This document shows positions 16,048 to 25,252 of a stretch of DNA of 64,000 bases, one piece after another. Source of the DNA: Marinobacter bryozoorum (GTDB taxonomy: Bacteria > Pseudomonadota > Gammaproteobacteria > Pseudomonadales > Oleiphilaceae); contig NZ_JAKZAH010000018.1 of assembly GCF_023156245.1 (NCBI RefSeq), forward strand, positions 22,780 through 86,779, written 5' to 3'. A program made the translations under genes and the position numbers. The notes under the pieces were generated by a model. It worked only from the letters and a program-made list of their open reading frames with translations, was not told where the DNA came from and ran no database searches. Each line of letters opens with the position of its first letter. Within the stretch, counting starts at the first letter, position 1.

Positions 16048-17399
16048 AACACGCCTCGCTGTCCGTCCTGTAAACCTGAACCGGTGTCTGCCTTTGACCC
16101 GGGTTGCGATACAGAGGCTTCAGAGCCTCTGGCCTCCTCGTACTTCAGGGCCGACCAAATGAAAACAACCCCGAACACAAACATTATGACGCCAATATTT
16201 CGTTCCAGCATACTCTGTGTCAGATTGACGACGACATGCAGGGACACAAACAGGACACCCGCCGACCCGGCAGCACTGACCCTGGCATCCCCTGACCTGG
16301 CCTTGAGGAAAAACAGGGTCAGGGGCACTCCCAGCAGTAACAGATACGACACCAGCCCAGGCAGGCCATACCTGGCAAGGTTATCAATGTACTGATTGTG
16401 CAAATGGCGATAACCCGCCACGTCCGGATGGATCTCACCGGCCACCACCAACTCATCGATGACCTGGCCGAGACCATCCGGCCCGGCACCAGACAAGGGC
16501 TCCCGACTGAAAGCCGTTAAGCCCGCCCGGTACATATCCAGCCTGAGGCCTATGGAAGTATCGTTCTGCCCCCGCTCGAAATACCCCACCAACTCCTGGG
16601 CCGCCTGGTCGAACCGGTACCGGACAGTGTCCACCTGGAACAAGGCCCCCAGCAACACCGCCGCAGTGACGACAGCCAGGGCGGTGCCCCCGTTACGACC
16701 ACACCCGGACCAACGGCCCCGCCAGGCCAGCAAACCGAGTATCAGCATAAATGGCAGCGCCACCCATCCGCTCCGCGTCCAGGACATCAGCGATGCCACC
16801 AGTCCGCCAACCATACCGGCCAGCAACCAGGTCATCCATATCGCCCTGTGACGCTCAAACCGAGCCCAGCCAAGGGCCGCCGCACTGATGGCGGCAAGGG
16901 CCAGTGCGCCATTTCCGAAATGGATTGGGTTATCAAAGCCCTGGGCCCGATCCATGCCGACTGCGCTAACCTGGTATAAGGCCACTCCCGCTGCAACAAC
17001 GCCCCCCAGTGCTGCCGAGCCATATAGGAGCCTGGGGCTGACCGGAAACTGCAGCAGAAGCAACAGCACCAAACCGGCCGCCAGGTAGCGAAGTGGAAGG
17101 TCAAACTCCGACGAATCCGCCTGGTGTATGAACAGTACCGCCGCCAGACACAGGGTGTAGAACAGCAGTGATGCCAGTAGCCAGCCACTGGCGTTATCCG
17201 GCCGGGTCCATAAAGCCCCGGGCCGGAACAGGAGCACGGTAAGGGAGGTGATAAGTAACAGCGCCGGGCCCACCCTGTAGCCCAGGGGAGAAACCACGTA
17301 GAGCGTAAAGAAGGCTCCGGCAGACAGCATGACCAGACATGCGACAACCTGTTGCAGGGGATGTGACGCACTCCCGCAGACATCTCTGAACAAGGTCAC
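16044..17399 (-). CDS. O-antigen ligase/polymerase-like membrane protein (WaaL/Wzy_C family)
   Basis: 451 aa with about 11-12 hydrophobic segments, for example LLITSLTVLLF, LAAGLVLLLLLQF, LAVVTAAVLLGALF and AGVLFVSLHVVV. A large periplasmic loop between residues 270 and 340 holds a Wzy_C-type core: RLDMYRAGLTAFSREPLSGAGPDGLG and YRHLHNQYIDNLARYGLPGL, including the conserved HNxY. WaaL enzymes join undecaprenyl-linked O-chain to lipid A-core in the periplasm; Wzy enzymes polymerise O-units. Position next to KdkA and core genes favours WaaL, but the two are hard to separate by sequence. It overlaps kdkA and the CMP-synthetase gene by 4 bp each. Confidence 0.85.
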   Translation of the reverse strand: MTLFRDVCGSASHPLQQVVACLVMLSAGAFFTLYVVSPLGYRVGPALLLITSLTVLLFRPGALWTRPDNASGWLLASLLFYTLCLAAVLFIHQADSSEFDLPLRYLAAGLVLLLLLQFPVSPRLLYGSAALGGVVAAGVALYQVSAVGMDRAQGFDNPIHFGNGALALAAISAAALGWARFERHRAIWMTWLLAGMVGGLVASLMSWTRSGWVALPFMLILGLLAWRGRWSGCGRNGGTALAVVTAAVLLGALFQVDTVRYRFDQAAQELVGYFERGQNDTSIGLRLDMYRAGLTAFSREPLSGAGPDGLGQVIDELVVAGEIHPDVAGYRHLHNQYIDNLARYGLPGLVSYLLLLGVPLTLFFLKARSGDARVSAAGSAGVLFVSLHVVVNLTQSMLERNIGVIMFVFGVVFIWSALKYEEARGSEASVSQPGSKADTGSGLQDGQRGVF

Positions 17400-18067
17400 G
17401 ACCTGGCGTATCCCTGTTCAAGGCTCTTCCAGAGTCGCTCCCGGTCACTATCGGCGAGGTCTGAAAACCGTTTGTCCACGGATCGCTTCAGGCGACTCAG
17501 GTTACCACTACGCCACCTGGCCGTCGTGTCGGGGGGAAGCATCCGGCACCGATCAAAGTCAATCAGATAAACAGCGGCGCTGGTAACAAGGATGTTGTCG
17601 CAATTGAGATCAACGTGGTCGAGGCCCGCCTCGTGGAACTGTCGGATCATTGCGCCTATGGAGCGCCAGAGCTCTCCTTCCAGGCGCCGGCTGGCGTCCG
17701 GCCAGGGAGCCGCGGCAGGGATGCGTCGTATAATGATAGCTGCCCGGTAAAACAACCCGTGCAGTACCGCCCTGGCAGCGACGGGCTCAGGTACTGGCAG
17801 GCCCCGGCCGTACAGTTGCTCCAGCAAGCCAAACTCACGCACCGCCCGTGTCCGGCCCCAACCGGTATACAGGTAACTGCGTTCTGAAAGCCTTGCGGCC
17901 AGGCCGCCTCGACGATAGTGCCGCAACACCATGTCGCCCTGGTCGGTATCCAGGAACCAGGCACTGCCCCTCCCACCGGCCGCAACGGGCTGTGCCCGGA
18001 AACCCCACCATTCGGGATTGAACCAGTCTTCGGTAACGCCCTTGTAGACAGGATTTGTAAGCAGCAT
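17396..18067 (-). CDS. kdkA: 3-deoxy-D-manno-octulosonic acid kinase
   Basis: 223 aa from ATG 18067; a GTG at 18112 is possible. It is a protein-kinase-like fold: GGRGSAWFL is the glycine loop, VLRHYRRGG follows, then the catalytic loop HVDLNCDNILV and metal-binding YLIDFDRCR. The length and the RSYLYTGWGRTRAVREF segment are typical of KdkA. It phosphorylates the 4-position of the inner-core Kdo in organisms with a single phosphorylated Kdo such as Haemophilus and Vibrio, at the cytoplasmic side of the membrane. As first gene of the minus-strand LPS operon it is next to the ligase gene (4-bp overlap) and divergent from the GT9 gene. Confidence 0.88.
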   Translation of the reverse strand: MLLTNPVYKGVTEDWFNPEWWGFRAQPVAAGGRGSAWFLDTDQGDMVLRHYRRGGLAARLSERSYLYTGWGRTRAVREFGLLEQLYGRGLPVPEPVAARAVLHGLFYRAAIIIRRIPAAAPWPDASRRLEGELWRSIGAMIRQFHEAGLDHVDLNCDNILVTSAAVYLIDFDRCRMLPPDTTARWRSGNLSRLKRSVDKRFSDLADSDRERLWKSLEQGYARS

Positions 18068-18127
18068 CGGATAACCTTGCGACCGGGATTCCGGCGATCT
18101 GCGCAGACGCACCCCCCCGGATTAGGC

Positions 18128-18133
18128 TAGAAT
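18128..18133 (+). promoter_or_regulatory. Possible -10 box between divergent kdkA and GT9 genes
   Basis: TAGAAT lies in the 173-bp gap between kdkA (minus) and the heptosyltransferase-like gene (plus). No convincing -35 box is seen. This gap must carry the promoter of the long minus-strand LPS operon, but I cannot place it. Confidence 0.25.
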
Positions 18134-18240
18134 GGCCGCAGTTTAACAGGGCCCGGGGGACCAGCTCCACTGGCATCATCGCCGGACCACATTACCACCG
18201 CTAAAGACTGTTACAGCCAACACGTATTACAGGTAAACCC

Positions 18241-19275
18241 TTGCCCCAGTCCATCTGCATACTGCGCATGTCCGCCATCGGCGACGTCACCCATGTCATT
18301 CCGGTTGTACTGAGCCTGCAGCAACAGCTGCCCGGCGTTAAGATCACCTGGATTATCGGTAAGATCGAGGCAAAACTCGTCGGCGACCTGCCTGGCGTGG
18401 AATTCATCGTCTTTGACAAGAAGGCGGGGCGCCAGGGTTACCGGGAGTTGCGGCAGAAGCTCAAGAACCGGAAGTTCGATGCCTTGCTGCACATGCAGGT
18501 GGCCTTCCGGGCCAACCTGGCCGCCGCCCTGATTCCCGCAAGGATCAAGATCGGCTACGACCGGGACCGAAGCAAAGACCTGCACGGACTGTTCGTAAAC
18601 CGCCGCATTGCCCCGGCCCCGCAACAGCATGTGCGGGACTGCCTGGCCAGCTTCCTGGAACCCCTGGGCCTTGAGGCTGCGCCGCCCCGCTGGCAAATTC
18701 CGCTCAGTGAGTCAGACCACGAGTTCGCCCGCACCCACCTTGCGAGTGACCGCCGCAACCTGGTGATCAGCCCCTGCGCCAGCCACACCCTGCGCAACTG
18801 GCCCGCTGAACGATACGCCCGGCTGGCGGACCATGCGATCCAGCAACATGGCATGAAAGTCATCCTGGTGGGCAGCCCGGCACCCTTCGAAGCGGAGTAC
18901 TGCCACGCTATCGAAGCCAGCATGAAAGAGACGGCTCACAATATCTGTGGCCAAGACACCCTCAAACAGCTCACCGCCCTGCTCGAACACGCGGACCTTC
19001 TGGTAGCCCCGGACACAGGCCCGGCCCACATCGCCAGCGCAGTCGGCACCGACGTCCTGGGCCTGTATGCAGCCAGCAACCCGAACCGCTCAGGGCCCTA
19101 CAATTCCCTGGAATGGTGCGTAGACCGGTACCCGGAAGCATTGAAAAAGTTCACGGGCAAAACCGTGGACGAAACCCGCTGGGGGGCCAAGGCGGAGTAT
19201 GAGGGGACAATGGAGCTGGTGACGGTGGAAGACGCGACGGCAATGCTGGACCGCTGGGTGGCTGAACGGGGTTGA
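18241..19275 (+). CDS. Family 9 (heptosyltransferase-like) glycosyltransferase
   Basis: 344 aa starting at TTG 18241; no in-frame ATG gives the conserved N-terminus. ILRMSAIGDVTHVIPVV at residues 7-23 is the GT9 acceptor-binding start. ISPCASHTLRNWPAERYARL, then ILVGSP, and the C-terminal donor motif DLLVAPDTGPAHIASA near residue 255 complete a WaaC/WaaF/WaaQ-like GT-B enzyme. It should add L,D-heptose from ADP-heptose to the inner core, at the cytoplasmic face. It is alone on its strand, divergent from kdkA, and followed by a strong palindrome. Whether it adds the first, second or a branch heptose is not decided here. Confidence 0.87.
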   Translation: MPQSICILRMSAIGDVTHVIPVVLSLQQQLPGVKITWIIGKIEAKLVGDLPGVEFIVFDKKAGRQGYRELRQKLKNRKFDALLHMQVAFRANLAAALIPARIKIGYDRDRSKDLHGLFVNRRIAPAPQQHVRDCLASFLEPLGLEAAPPRWQIPLSESDHEFARTHLASDRRNLVISPCASHTLRNWPAERYARLADHAIQQHGMKVILVGSPAPFEAEYCHAIEASMKETAHNICGQDTLKQLTALLEHADLLVAPDTGPAHIASAVGTDVLGLYAASNPNRSGPYNSLEWCVDRYPEALKKFTGKTVDETRWGAKAEYEGTMELVTVEDATAMLDRWVAERG

Positions 19276-19280
19276 TTGTT

Positions 19281-19462
19281 TGGCCACGAAATCCACGAAA
19301 ACCACGAAAAGAAAATTTGAATTTGCCACGGAATCCACGGAAGAACACGGAAAAATAAAACAAAGAAAACCGGTTTTTGTACCGTCTTTTATTTCCGTGT
19401 TCTTCCGTGGATTCCGTGGCTGAAAATCTTTTATCTCGTAGTTTTAGTGGATTTCGTGGCCA
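19281..19462. repeat. Nested palindrome of CACGAA/CACGGA units (region A)
   Basis: The gap between convergent genes is one big nested inverted repeat. The outer arms are 19281-19311 (GGCCACGAAATCCACGAAA) and 19436-19462 (its near-complement). The inner arms 19325-19360 and 19387-19420 are complementary for about 30 bases with a two-base length difference. The transcript from either strand would fold into a very long hairpin, so a bidirectional terminator role is plausible. Related units recur at 41.1-41.6, 47.3-47.7 and 48.7-48.9 kb. Confidence 0.85.
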
Positions 19463-19469
19463 AAAAAAA

Positions 19470-19877
19470 TCAGCTCCGGGCAGTATAGTCCTGGTACGAC
19501 TTCTCCTCGACAAACCGCGACCCCAGCGCCAGGTTGACGTCTTTCTTGATCGCCGCCCGCTTGTCGTTGGTTACATAGACCGCCCGGGCCAGCTCGATAA
19601 ACTTCGAACCGAAGTCCTGGGCCGCTTCCTGGTCGCGGATATCGTCTTCGATGACCCACAGTTCTTCGTTAACGGCCTTCAATTGCCTGCGCAGTTCAGC
19701 AATATCAGCCGCCTTGTCACCAACAGCCTCATCCCAGGTCTTGCTGAGCTCTTCCAGCTCAAGCCGCACGTTCTTTACCTTGGCCTCGTCCTTGATGCGC
19801 TCGGATTTGATCTCAAGGATGGTGATCTTGTCCAGCACCTCACCAAAGGAAACGGGAACCCTGATAACGTCTGCCAT
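19470..19877 (-). CDS. DUF6165 family protein
   Basis: 135 aa. Starts MADVIRVPVSFGEVLDKITILEIK, the characteristic opening of the DUF6165 family, followed by a charged helical body likely to form a coiled coil (VRLELEELSKTW and IAELRRQLKAVNEELW). No catalytic motif is visible. The family is found beside LPS and glycosyltransferase genes in proteobacteria and has no known function. It follows ilvE but is separated from it by a strong terminator at 19911-19946, so it probably has its own promoter. It ends 8 bp from the region A palindrome. Confidence 0.75.
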   Translation of the reverse strand: MADVIRVPVSFGEVLDKITILEIKSERIKDEAKVKNVRLELEELSKTWDEAVGDKAADIAELRRQLKAVNEELWVIEDDIRDQEAAQDFGSKFIELARAVYVTNDKRAAIKKDVNLALGSRFVEEKSYQDYTARS

Positions 19878-19910
19878 GGTCTTGGTCCTTTGAAAAAAAG
19901 AATCTCATAA

Positions 19911-19946
19911 ATAACAAAACCGCCGGGCTGGTAAAGCCAACGGCGG
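19911..19946 (-). terminator. Rho-independent terminator of ilvE
   Basis: Read on the minus strand, CCGCCG-TT-GGCT, a five-base loop, AGCC, then CGGCGG form a stem, followed at once by TTTTGTTATTT. It lies 23 bp after the ilvE stop codon. This is the clearest intrinsic terminator on the minus strand of the window. Confidence 0.88.
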
Positions 19947-19968
19947 CTCGGGGTATCATACCTGTGGA

Positions 19969-20895
19969 TCAATCCTTGACCGGCGTCAGCCACTCCTGGT
20001 GCTGGGGCAGCTTGCCCTTCACAGCATCAAAGTACAGGCCCTGCAGCTTCTCGGTCAGCGGGCCACGCTTGCCTTCGCCGATAATGCGGCCGTCCAGCTC
20101 GCGAATCGGCAGCACTTCGGCTGCGGTGCCGGTGAAGAAGGCTTCATCAGCGATGTAAACCTCGTCGCGGGTGATGCGACGTTCTTTCACCGGAATGCCC
20201 TCTTCCTTGCAGAAGTCCAGGATGGTCTGGCGGGTAATGCCTTCCAGGCAGGAGGTCAGTTCCGGGGTATGCAGCACGCCATCGCGGTAGATAAAGATGT
20301 TCTCACCGGAACCTTCCGCCACGTAGCCTTCGTTGTCCAGCAGCAGGGCCTCCTCAGCTCCACCGGAGATCGCCTCGTTCAGGGCCAGCATGGAGTTGAT
20401 GTAGTTACCGTTGGCCTTCGCCTTGCACATGGTGATGTTCACGTGGTGGCGGGTGTAGGACGACGTCCGCACCTTGATGCCCAGCTCCTTGGCCTCCGGC
20501 GACATGTACGACGGCCAGCTCCAGGCGGCGACCATGACGTGCACCTGCAGGTTATCGGCGCGCAGGCCCATACCTTCGGAGCCCAGGAAAACCATCGGGC
20601 GCAGGTAGGCTTCGTCCAGGTTGTTCTCACGGACAGCCGCTCGCTGGGCTGCGTTCAGCTCGTCCTTGGTGAACGGCATCTTCATGTTCAGGATATGAGC
20701 CGAGCGGAACAGGCGATCGGTATGCTCTTTCAGCCGGAAAATAGCCGGGCCCTGGTCCGTATTATAGGCCCGCACGCCCTCGAAACAGCCCAGGCCGTAG
20801 TGCAGGGTATGGGTCAGGACGTGGGTCTTGGCCTCCCGCCAGGGAACCATCTCACCATCCAGCCAGATAAGGCCATCGCGATCAGCCATTGACAT
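19969..20895 (-). CDS. ilvE: Branched-chain amino acid aminotransferase
   Basis: 308 aa, normal for class IV PLP aminotransferases of the IlvE type. MADRDGLIWLDGEMVPWREA and THTLHYGLGCFEGVRAY mark the N-terminus. YLRPMVFLGSEGMGL and the C-terminal SGGAEEALLLDNEGYVAEGSGENIF are family signatures. It transfers the amino group between glutamate and the keto acids of Leu, Ile and Val in the cytoplasm. ATG at 20895 and at 20889 are both possible starts. It lies 77 bp downstream of glnE on the same strand. Confidence 0.95.
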   Translation of the reverse strand: MSMADRDGLIWLDGEMVPWREAKTHVLTHTLHYGLGCFEGVRAYNTDQGPAIFRLKEHTDRLFRSAHILNMKMPFTKDELNAAQRAAVRENNLDEAYLRPMVFLGSEGMGLRADNLQVHVMVAAWSWPSYMSPEAKELGIKVRTSSYTRHHVNITMCKAKANGNYINSMLALNEAISGGAEEALLLDNEGYVAEGSGENIFIYRDGVLHTPELTSCLEGITRQTILDFCKEEGIPVKERRITRDEVYIADEAFFTGTAAEVLPIRELDGRIIGEGKRGPLTEKLQGLYFDAVKGKLPQHQEWLTPVKD

Positions 20896-20972
20896 TGTTC
20901 TTACTCCTGGAAAACGTTTTTCGGAAAAACGGCAGTCTATCAGGAAAAATCGCCGAAAAGAAGTATAGCAAG

Positions 20973-23870
20973 CTAACTACAGATTACTTTCTGCCACATG
21001 CCGCGCACATACTCCCGCTCCTCCGGAAAGGCGTCGCCAGACACCTGGCTGTTCAGGTTCTGCAAGGCCCGACGGTGGATGGTCGACCGCAGGGTAATAA
21101 ACGTTTCCCGCAGCTTTTCGGTATCCTCCACCGGCAACACGCCTGCCCGGCCCAGCTCTTCCAGCTGCCGGATATTGTCGGACCACTGAGTCAGCTCCGG
21201 ATGGTCATGGGACTGGCTCAGCATCAGGTACTGCACCATGAATTCGATGTCGATCAAGCCCCCCGTATCGTGCTTGATGTGGAACACCTCCCCCTGACGG
21301 GATTCCGGTGTGCCCAGGCTCGCGCGCATTTTCTCGCGCATGTCGACAACGTCCTTACGCAATTGCTCCGGGTCACGCGACTGGCAAAGGATCTCGTGGC
21401 GCAGGGCCTCGAACTTGGCCAGGGTCTGCTCACAGCCGGCTACGCCCCGCGCCCGGGCGAGGGCCTGGTGCTCCCAGGTCCAGGCGTCGTTGCGCTGGTA
21501 CTTGTCGAACGCCGTTACGGTGCTGACCAGCAACCCGGAGTTACCGGAGGGACGCAGGCGCATATCCACTTCGTAAAGCTGGCCGGAGGGCGTCTGGGTG
21601 CTGAGAATATGGACAATACGCTGCCCGAGACGGGTATAGAAGACGGCGTTGTCGATGGGCTTGTCGCCATCGGTAGACGCCTCCGGGTCCGCGTCGTGGA
21701 TAAACACCAGGTCCAGGTCCGAGGTATAGCCCAGCTCGAGCCCGCCGAGCTTGCCATAACCAATGACGGCGAAGTCCGTATCGCAGGCAGAGCCATCAGC
21801 GCGGCGCGGGTAACCGTGACGGGTAACCAGGTTGGCAAAGGCCACGTCCACCACATGATCCAGCACGGCCTCGGCAATCCAGGTGAGGTAATCACTCACT
21901 TTCATCAGCGGCAGGGTACCGTGCAGTTCGGACGCCGCCACTCGCAGGATGTGGGCCTTCTTGAAGTGCCGCAGGGACTCCATCTGGTCTTCCAGGTCCT
22001 CGAAGGGAATCCGCAGCATCTGCTGGCGCAGATCGTCCTCAAGCTCGGCCCGGGCCGGGGGGCTGTACAGATTCTCGGCGTTCAGCAACTCGTCCAGCAG
22101 CAATGGTGTTTCCGCCAGCTGACGGGCAATCCACGGGCTTTCGCTACACAGCCAGACCAGTTGCTTGCGGGCGCCGGGGTTTTCCAGCAGCAACACCATG
22201 TACGCGGTGCGCCGGAGTATGGCCTCTACCAGCTGCAACACCCGTTCAAGGGTTTCTGACGGTTTCTCCACATGGCTCAGGGCCTCCAGCAACACTGGCA
22301 TAAACTGATTCAGCCGCTGCCGGCCCTGGCTCTGCATAACCTGGACCGTGCGACTCTCCCGCAGGTCCTTCAGGGATCCCAGGCTCGCCTTCGGGTCTTC
22401 GAAGCCCTGCCCGCCAAGCCACTCGGCAGCCTCTTCTTCCTCTATCTCCGCCAGCCACAGCTCCTGCCAGCCCTCATCCAGGTCCGTGGCACTGTCCTCC
22501 TCATCCTCCAGGGCTATGATGTCGGCAAAGTGCCTGGCCACCCTGTCCCGGTGTTCGTTCAGGGCTTCCAGGCAGGCCTGCCAGCTCTCAAAGCCCAGAA
22601 TCAGCGCCACCCTGGCCCGGCTCAGATCGTCTTCCGGCAACAGCTGGGTCTGCTTGTCTTCCATACCCTGCAGCGCGTGCTCCAGGTTACGCAGGAAGAT
22701 ATAGGCATCGCGCAGCTCCCTGACGACAGGTGAAGGCAGCAATTCCAGCGCCTCCAGCTCAGCGAGTATGGTTAACAGTTCCCGCTGCTGCAGTTCCCGG
22801 TCGCGCCCCCCGCGGATCAACTGAAAGGCCTGCACCACAAACTCAATCTCACGGATACCGCCACTGCCCAGTTTGATATTGTTCTCCAGCCCCTTGCGCC
22901 GCACCTCGCGGTTGATCATGGCCTTCATGGAACGCAGCGACTCGAAGGCGCTGAAGTCGATGTACTTGCGATAGACAAAGGGGCGCAGGCTTTCCATCAA
23001 TACCTTGCCTGCCTTCTGGTCGCCCGCGACGACCCGGGCCTTGACCATGGCGTAGCGCTCCCACTCACGCCCCTGGTCCTGGTAGTAGGTTTCCAGCGCG
23101 GCAAAGCTCAGGGCGAGGGCACCACTCTGGCCATAGGGCCGCAGGCGCATATCCACCCGGAAAACGAACCCGTCCGCGGTGATCTGGTCCAGTGCCTGGA
23201 TCACCTTCTGCCCAAGGCGGATAAAGAACTGCTGGTTATCCAGGCACCGGCGCCCGCCCCGGGTTTCCCCCTTGCGGGGGAAGGCAAAGATCAGGTCGAT
23301 GTCCGAGGAGATATTCAGCTCATGGCCGCCCAGCTTGCCCATACCCAGCACCACCATGCGCTGGGGCGCTTCTTCGCCGGTGGCCGGGTCGATACCGTAT
23401 GGCGTGCCATATTGTTCGCACGCCTGGGGGTACAGCCAGTCCAGGGCGGCCTGGATACAGGTGTCCGCGAAGTCACTGGCGGCGGCGACGGTCTCGTGAT
23501 AATCCGCCAGGCCGGTCACATCCCGCCAGATCATACGGAACTGGCTTTCCCGACGGAATCGACGCAAAGCCCGGTGCAGGGAGGCCTCGTCGGAAACCTC
23601 CTCCAGGTACTGCAACCAGCGCCCGCGCAGACTCTCCCCGGTGGTGGGCTCAGTCAGGGCGCGGGCAGCCACTGCCTGCTCCACCAGTTCGCTGTGACGC
23701 TGCAAGGTCTCCCTGAGGAACAGGCTGCGGGCAACGGCGCCGGCAACGTCCGCTTCTCCCACGCCCGAGTCCCCGAGCCAGGCCGGGAACCCATCCGGAA
23801 ATACATGCTCCCAGGCAGCGGCAACTTCCGCCGCCAATGGTTCCGGCAGACTGCTCCACGGCTCTGACAT
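20973..23870 (-). CDS. glnE: Bifunctional glutamine synthetase adenylyltransferase/adenylyl-removing enzyme
   Basis: 965 aa, full length for GlnE. Two nucleotidyltransferase domains are present. The N-terminal one has MGKLGGHELNISSDIDLIF, which removes AMP from glutamine synthetase. The C-terminal one has YGKLGGLELGYTSDLDLVF, which adds AMP to it. Both retain the Asp pair (SDxDL). Regulatory helical regions lie between and after them, for example GGIREIEFVVQ and TGGLIDIEFMVQ. GlnE responds to PII protein and glutamine to tune nitrogen assimilation. The start MSEPWSSLPEPLA at 23870 is the first good one. Upstream is a 193-bp gap to a divergent ion-channel gene. Confidence 0.96.
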   Translation of the reverse strand: MSEPWSSLPEPLAAEVAAAWEHVFPDGFPAWLGDSGVGEADVAGAVARSLFLRETLQRHSELVEQAVAARALTEPTTGESLRGRWLQYLEEVSDEASLHRALRRFRRESQFRMIWRDVTGLADYHETVAAASDFADTCIQAALDWLYPQACEQYGTPYGIDPATGEEAPQRMVVLGMGKLGGHELNISSDIDLIFAFPRKGETRGGRRCLDNQQFFIRLGQKVIQALDQITADGFVFRVDMRLRPYGQSGALALSFAALETYYQDQGREWERYAMVKARVVAGDQKAGKVLMESLRPFVYRKYIDFSAFESLRSMKAMINREVRRKGLENNIKLGSGGIREIEFVVQAFQLIRGGRDRELQQRELLTILAELEALELLPSPVVRELRDAYIFLRNLEHALQGMEDKQTQLLPEDDLSRARVALILGFESWQACLEALNEHRDRVARHFADIIALEDEEDSATDLDEGWQELWLAEIEEEEAAEWLGGQGFEDPKASLGSLKDLRESRTVQVMQSQGRQRLNQFMPVLLEALSHVEKPSETLERVLQLVEAILRRTAYMVLLLENPGARKQLVWLCSESPWIARQLAETPLLLDELLNAENLYSPPARAELEDDLRQQMLRIPFEDLEDQMESLRHFKKAHILRVAASELHGTLPLMKVSDYLTWIAEAVLDHVVDVAFANLVTRHGYPRRADGSACDTDFAVIGYGKLGGLELGYTSDLDLVFIHDADPEASTDGDKPIDNAVFYTRLGQRIVHILSTQTPSGQLYEVDMRLRPSGNSGLLVSTVTAFDKYQRNDAWTWEHQALARARGVAGCEQTLAKFEALRHEILCQSRDPEQLRKDVVDMREKMRASLGTPESRQGEVFHIKHDTGGLIDIEFMVQYLMLSQSHDHPELTQWSDNIRQLEELGRAGVLPVEDTEKLRETFITLRSTIHRRALQNLNSQVSGDAFPEEREYVRGMWQKVICS

Positions 23871-24063
23871 AACGCAACCCCCTGTATCTCTGTTATATTC
23901 CGTCTACTCTATACGTAAGGAGCCGGCGCACAACCCCTGGCTGTGTTGCAGCTCCTGGCATGGGCTATCCGTATGCAGCCCTGAGCATCCCCGGCGAGCC
24001 GCGCCTTGCCAGGGGTTCCGTATGGCACTCTGAACCGCCGCGAACATCTGTTAAGGGACACTA

Positions 24064-25221
24064 ATGCTGCCCAACCGCCGTCCCCTGAACCCGGAGCATC
24101 AACTGACCCACCTGCCCATGTCAGGCATCATCCGTAACCGGCTGAAGCGCCTGTTCATGCTGCTGTTCTCCCTGGTCGTGGTGCACACGCTTATCCTGTG
24201 GGCTGCGGAGCCCCTGAGCCTGGCCGAATCCATCTGGCTGGCCATGACAACCCTCACTACCGTGGGCTTCGGGGACGTGGCGCCGTCTACACTGATCGGT
24301 CGTATCAGCACCATCGCGCTGATGTATGTAACCGCCATTACCCTGCTGACACTGATTATCAGTGACTATATTGAATACCGATTCTACCGCCGGGAGCGAA
24401 TCCTGACCGGCCGCTGGAGATACGACATGAAAAACCACGTGCTGATTATCAACACCCCCAGACGCGGCGGCGAGCAGTATTTCATGCGCATCGCCACCCA
24501 GCTTCGTGCCGTGCCGGGGTACGAGAGCGTTCCCATCATGATACTGACCCAGGAGTACCCCTCCGGGCTGCCGCCGGAACTCCGCGATATTGGACTGGTG
24601 CACTACCATGGCACCGGCGCCAGCGAAACCGACCTGAAGGCAGCCCATGCCGGCCTGGCCCGTCATATCCTGGTGCTGGCGCTGGATGAAACAGACCCGG
24701 CGTCTGACAGCTATACCTTTGATATCGCCCACCGCCTGAGCGAGCTCAACCTGGCCGGCAAGACCACCGTGGAATGTGTGCGGGATGACAACCGTCAGCG
24801 CTTCCGGGCCATCGGTGTGCGCTCGACCATCCGCCCGGTACGTACCTACCCGGAAATCATGGTTCGGGGCGTGGTGTCCCCGGGTACCGAGAAGGTGCTC
24901 GAGGACATGTTCAATTACGAGCAGGATCATCCACATAGGTATAACCTGACACTGGACGACCTGATCTGGTCTGATATAGTCAGCGCCCTGATTCGCCATG
25001 GCATCGGCACTGCGCTGGCCTATATCGACAACGACGATAACGTCGTCTGCCACCCCGAACCCAATGAAGAGGTGGAAGGCCAGGGCCTGATCGTACTCGT
25101 CAAATCCAGCGAAACCCCGGACGTGTCGGTGGTGGAGGAAGCCCTCGCCCGATACCGGCAGTTCCTGGAAAAGTGGCACGCGATGCACGAGCCGCCCGCG
25201 AACCCGGCACCTCCCCGATAA
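24064..25221 (+). CDS. Potassium-channel-like protein with cytoplasmic regulatory domain
   Basis: 385 aa. Residues 28-48 (RLFMLLFSLVVVHTLILWAA) and 80-100 (ALMYVTAITLLTLII) are transmembrane helices flanking a pore loop with the selectivity filter TTLTTVGFGD. This is the two-TM K+ channel layout. The following 250 residues resemble an RCK/TrkA-N domain (HVLIINTPRRGGEQYF and HILVLALDETDPASDSYTFDIA) that would sense nucleotide or ions. It should form a tetramer in the inner membrane. An ATG at 24118 is an alternative start. It is followed by mgtE 31 bp downstream, so the pair may form an ion-homeostasis operon. Confidence 0.85.
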   Translation: MLPNRRPLNPEHQLTHLPMSGIIRNRLKRLFMLLFSLVVVHTLILWAAEPLSLAESIWLAMTTLTTVGFGDVAPSTLIGRISTIALMYVTAITLLTLIISDYIEYRFYRRERILTGRWRYDMKNHVLIINTPRRGGEQYFMRIATQLRAVPGYESVPIMILTQEYPSGLPPELRDIGLVHYHGTGASETDLKAAHAGLARHILVLALDETDPASDSYTFDIAHRLSELNLAGKTTVECVRDDNRQRFRAIGVRSTIRPVRTYPEIMVRGVVSPGTEKVLEDMFNYEQDHPHRYNLTLDDLIWSDIVSALIRHGIGTALAYIDNDDNVVCHPEPNEEVEGQGLIVLVKSSETPDVSVVEEALARYRQFLEKWHAMHEPPANPAPPR

Positions 25222-25252
25222 CGCCTTCGGGCTTCAGCAGAGGCAGTGCAGC

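Noticed and set aside
20889..22259. 456-codon open frame on the plus strand
   Set aside because: It lies entirely opposite glnE, which has full family motifs. High-GC codon bias keeps the antisense frame open; its protein has no recognisable domain.
24121..25188. 355-codon open frame on the minus strand
   Set aside because: Antisense to the K+ channel gene, which has a TVGFGD filter and clear helices.
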